Assembly: GCF_031954525.1 (NCBI RefSeq)
Contig: NZ_CP134867.1
Span: 2,046,001-2,110,000 of the forward strand
Reading direction: 5' to 3'
DNA: 64,000 nucleotides
From: Dyella sp. BiH032
GTDB taxonomy: Bacteria; Pseudomonadota; Gammaproteobacteria; Xanthomonadales; Rhodanobacteraceae
Shown one piece after another: positions 63,489-64,000 of the stretch. Made by a program: the position numbers and the translations under genes. Under the pieces are notes generated by a model that saw only the letters and a list, made by a program, of their open reading frames with translations, was not told the origin of the DNA and ran no database searches. The first letter of the stretch is position 1. Every line of letters begins with the position of its first letter.

Positions 63489-64000
63489 TTATCGCTCCCG
63501 GAAGGCTTCCTTGGCCTTGAAGACTGGTTTGAGCAAGTAGTCGAGAATGGTCTTGTCGCTGGTGCGGATGTCGATGGTCGACGTCATGCCGGGACGTATG
63601 GCCAATGGCTTGTCGGCCACCATGAGCGAGTCCCCGTCCGTGCGCACCAGCACGCGGTAATAGGTGGTGTCGTCGCCTGGCTTCTTTTCGTTTTCCAGCG
63701 TGTCGGAGCTGACCAGCTCCACCTTGCCCTTCAGCGCGCCATAGATGCCGTAGTCGTAGGCCGAGATCTTCACCGTGGCCGCCTGGCCGATGTGCACAAA
63801 GCCCACGTCCGCCGGCTTGATCTTGCCCTCGACCAGGAGTCGTCCGTCGACGGGAGATATCTCCATGATGGTCTCGCCAGGCCGCACCACGCCCCCGATG
63901 GTCTTGATGCGGATGTTTTTGACCACGCCTTTGACGGGGGAGGCGAGCAGGGTGTGCTCCACCACACTGGCATTGCCTGCCAGGCGTTCCTTCGTTTGCG
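63489..64000 (-). CDS. HlyD-family secretion adaptor, C-terminal part (cut by window edge)
   Basis: About 170 residues at the C-terminus of a periplasmic membrane-fusion protein; the frame continues past base 64000, so the start is outside. The visible part has the second lipoyl half (LLASPVKGVVKNIRIKTIGGVVRPGETIMEISP), a beta-barrel part (VEGKIKPADVGFVHIGQAATVKISAYDYGIYGALKGKVELVSSD) and a final RPGMTSTIDIRTSDKTILDYLLKPVFKAKEAFRER typical of type I secretion adaptors such as HlyD and PrtE. Its partner ABC transporter is probably just beyond the window. lepB follows at 80 bases, same direction. Confidence 0.9.
   Translation of the reverse strand, partial: QTKERLAGNASVVEHTLLASPVKGVVKNIRIKTIGGVVRPGETIMEISPVDGRLLVEGKIKPADVGFVHIGQAATVKISAYDYGIYGALKGKVELVSSDTLENEKKPGDDTTYYRVLVRTDGDSLMVADKPLAIRPGMTSTIDIRTSDKTILDYLLKPVFKAKEAFRER

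Overview
The window is a high-GC gammaproteobacterial chromosome segment. Gene content and order (tig-clpP-clpX-lon-hup-tRNA-ppiD, fabI-mltD-gloB facing yafS-rnhA-dnaQ, nadK beside a cytosolic 5'-nucleotidase) point to the Xanthomonadales, most likely Rhodanobacteraceae (Dyella/Luteibacter/Rhodanobacter-like). This is inferred from gene families, not from a database search. Almost every unannotated long open frame lies opposite or inside a real gene, as expected at this GC content.

Layout. 1-2.7 kb: the 3' end of nadK, a 5'-nucleotidase, a tiny acidic protein and a cysteine-rich secreted protein. 2.7-5.9 kb: a DMT permease, then a gene-poor stretch full of palindromes into which a complete IS30-family element has inserted (28-bp imperfect ends, TTA target duplication). 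5.9-10.5 kb: a glutaryl-CoA dehydrogenase-like enzyme, a GNAT acetyltransferase, a nucleotidyltransferase-like protein and a fused alpha/beta 2-oxoacid dehydrogenase E1. 10.5-18 kb: an Ivy-type lysozyme inhibitor lipoprotein, a 7TM diguanylate cyclase, an FMN reductase, a two-gene RiPP-like locus (small precursor-like peptide, intrinsic terminator, asparagine-synthetase-like enzyme) and polyphosphate kinase. 18-23 kb: a LysR/epimerase divergent pair around a perfect palindrome, an AraC/Fsr exporter divergent pair and a BAX-inhibitor-1 protein. 23-28.4 kb: a leftward operon ALDH7-SDR-methyltransferase-pyrD-murB. 28.7-38.4 kb: tRNA-Arg, membrane PQQ glucose dehydrogenase, a di-heme peroxidase-like protein, an iron-uptake operon (Fur-box, TonB receptor, DUF3325, DUF3649, PepSY) and a RidA lipoprotein. 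38.5-43.6 kb: an ArsR-DUF899-DUF899-small protein operon behind a consensus promoter, an orphan lipoprotein and a serine hydrolase. 43.9-64 kb: housekeeping genes, with five tRNAs, RNase D, a SUMF1-like protein, proteostasis genes, HU, PpiD, FabI, MltD, GloB, RNase HI, DNA polymerase III epsilon, a PP2C phosphatase, LepB and the end of a HlyD-family adaptor that runs off the window.

Functional links. The ALDH7-family dehydrogenase and the glutaryl-CoA dehydrogenase-like enzyme fit lysine/2-aminoadipate catabolism but are 20 kb apart. The PepSY-DUF3649-DUF3325-receptor operon is a coherent iron-uptake unit. Trigger factor, ClpXP, Lon and PpiD form a proteostasis block. The least explained parts are the precursor-plus-asparagine-synthetase locus at 13.8-15.6 kb, the branched palindromic element at 4.1-4.2 kb and the ArsR/DUF899 operon at 38.5-40.6 kb.
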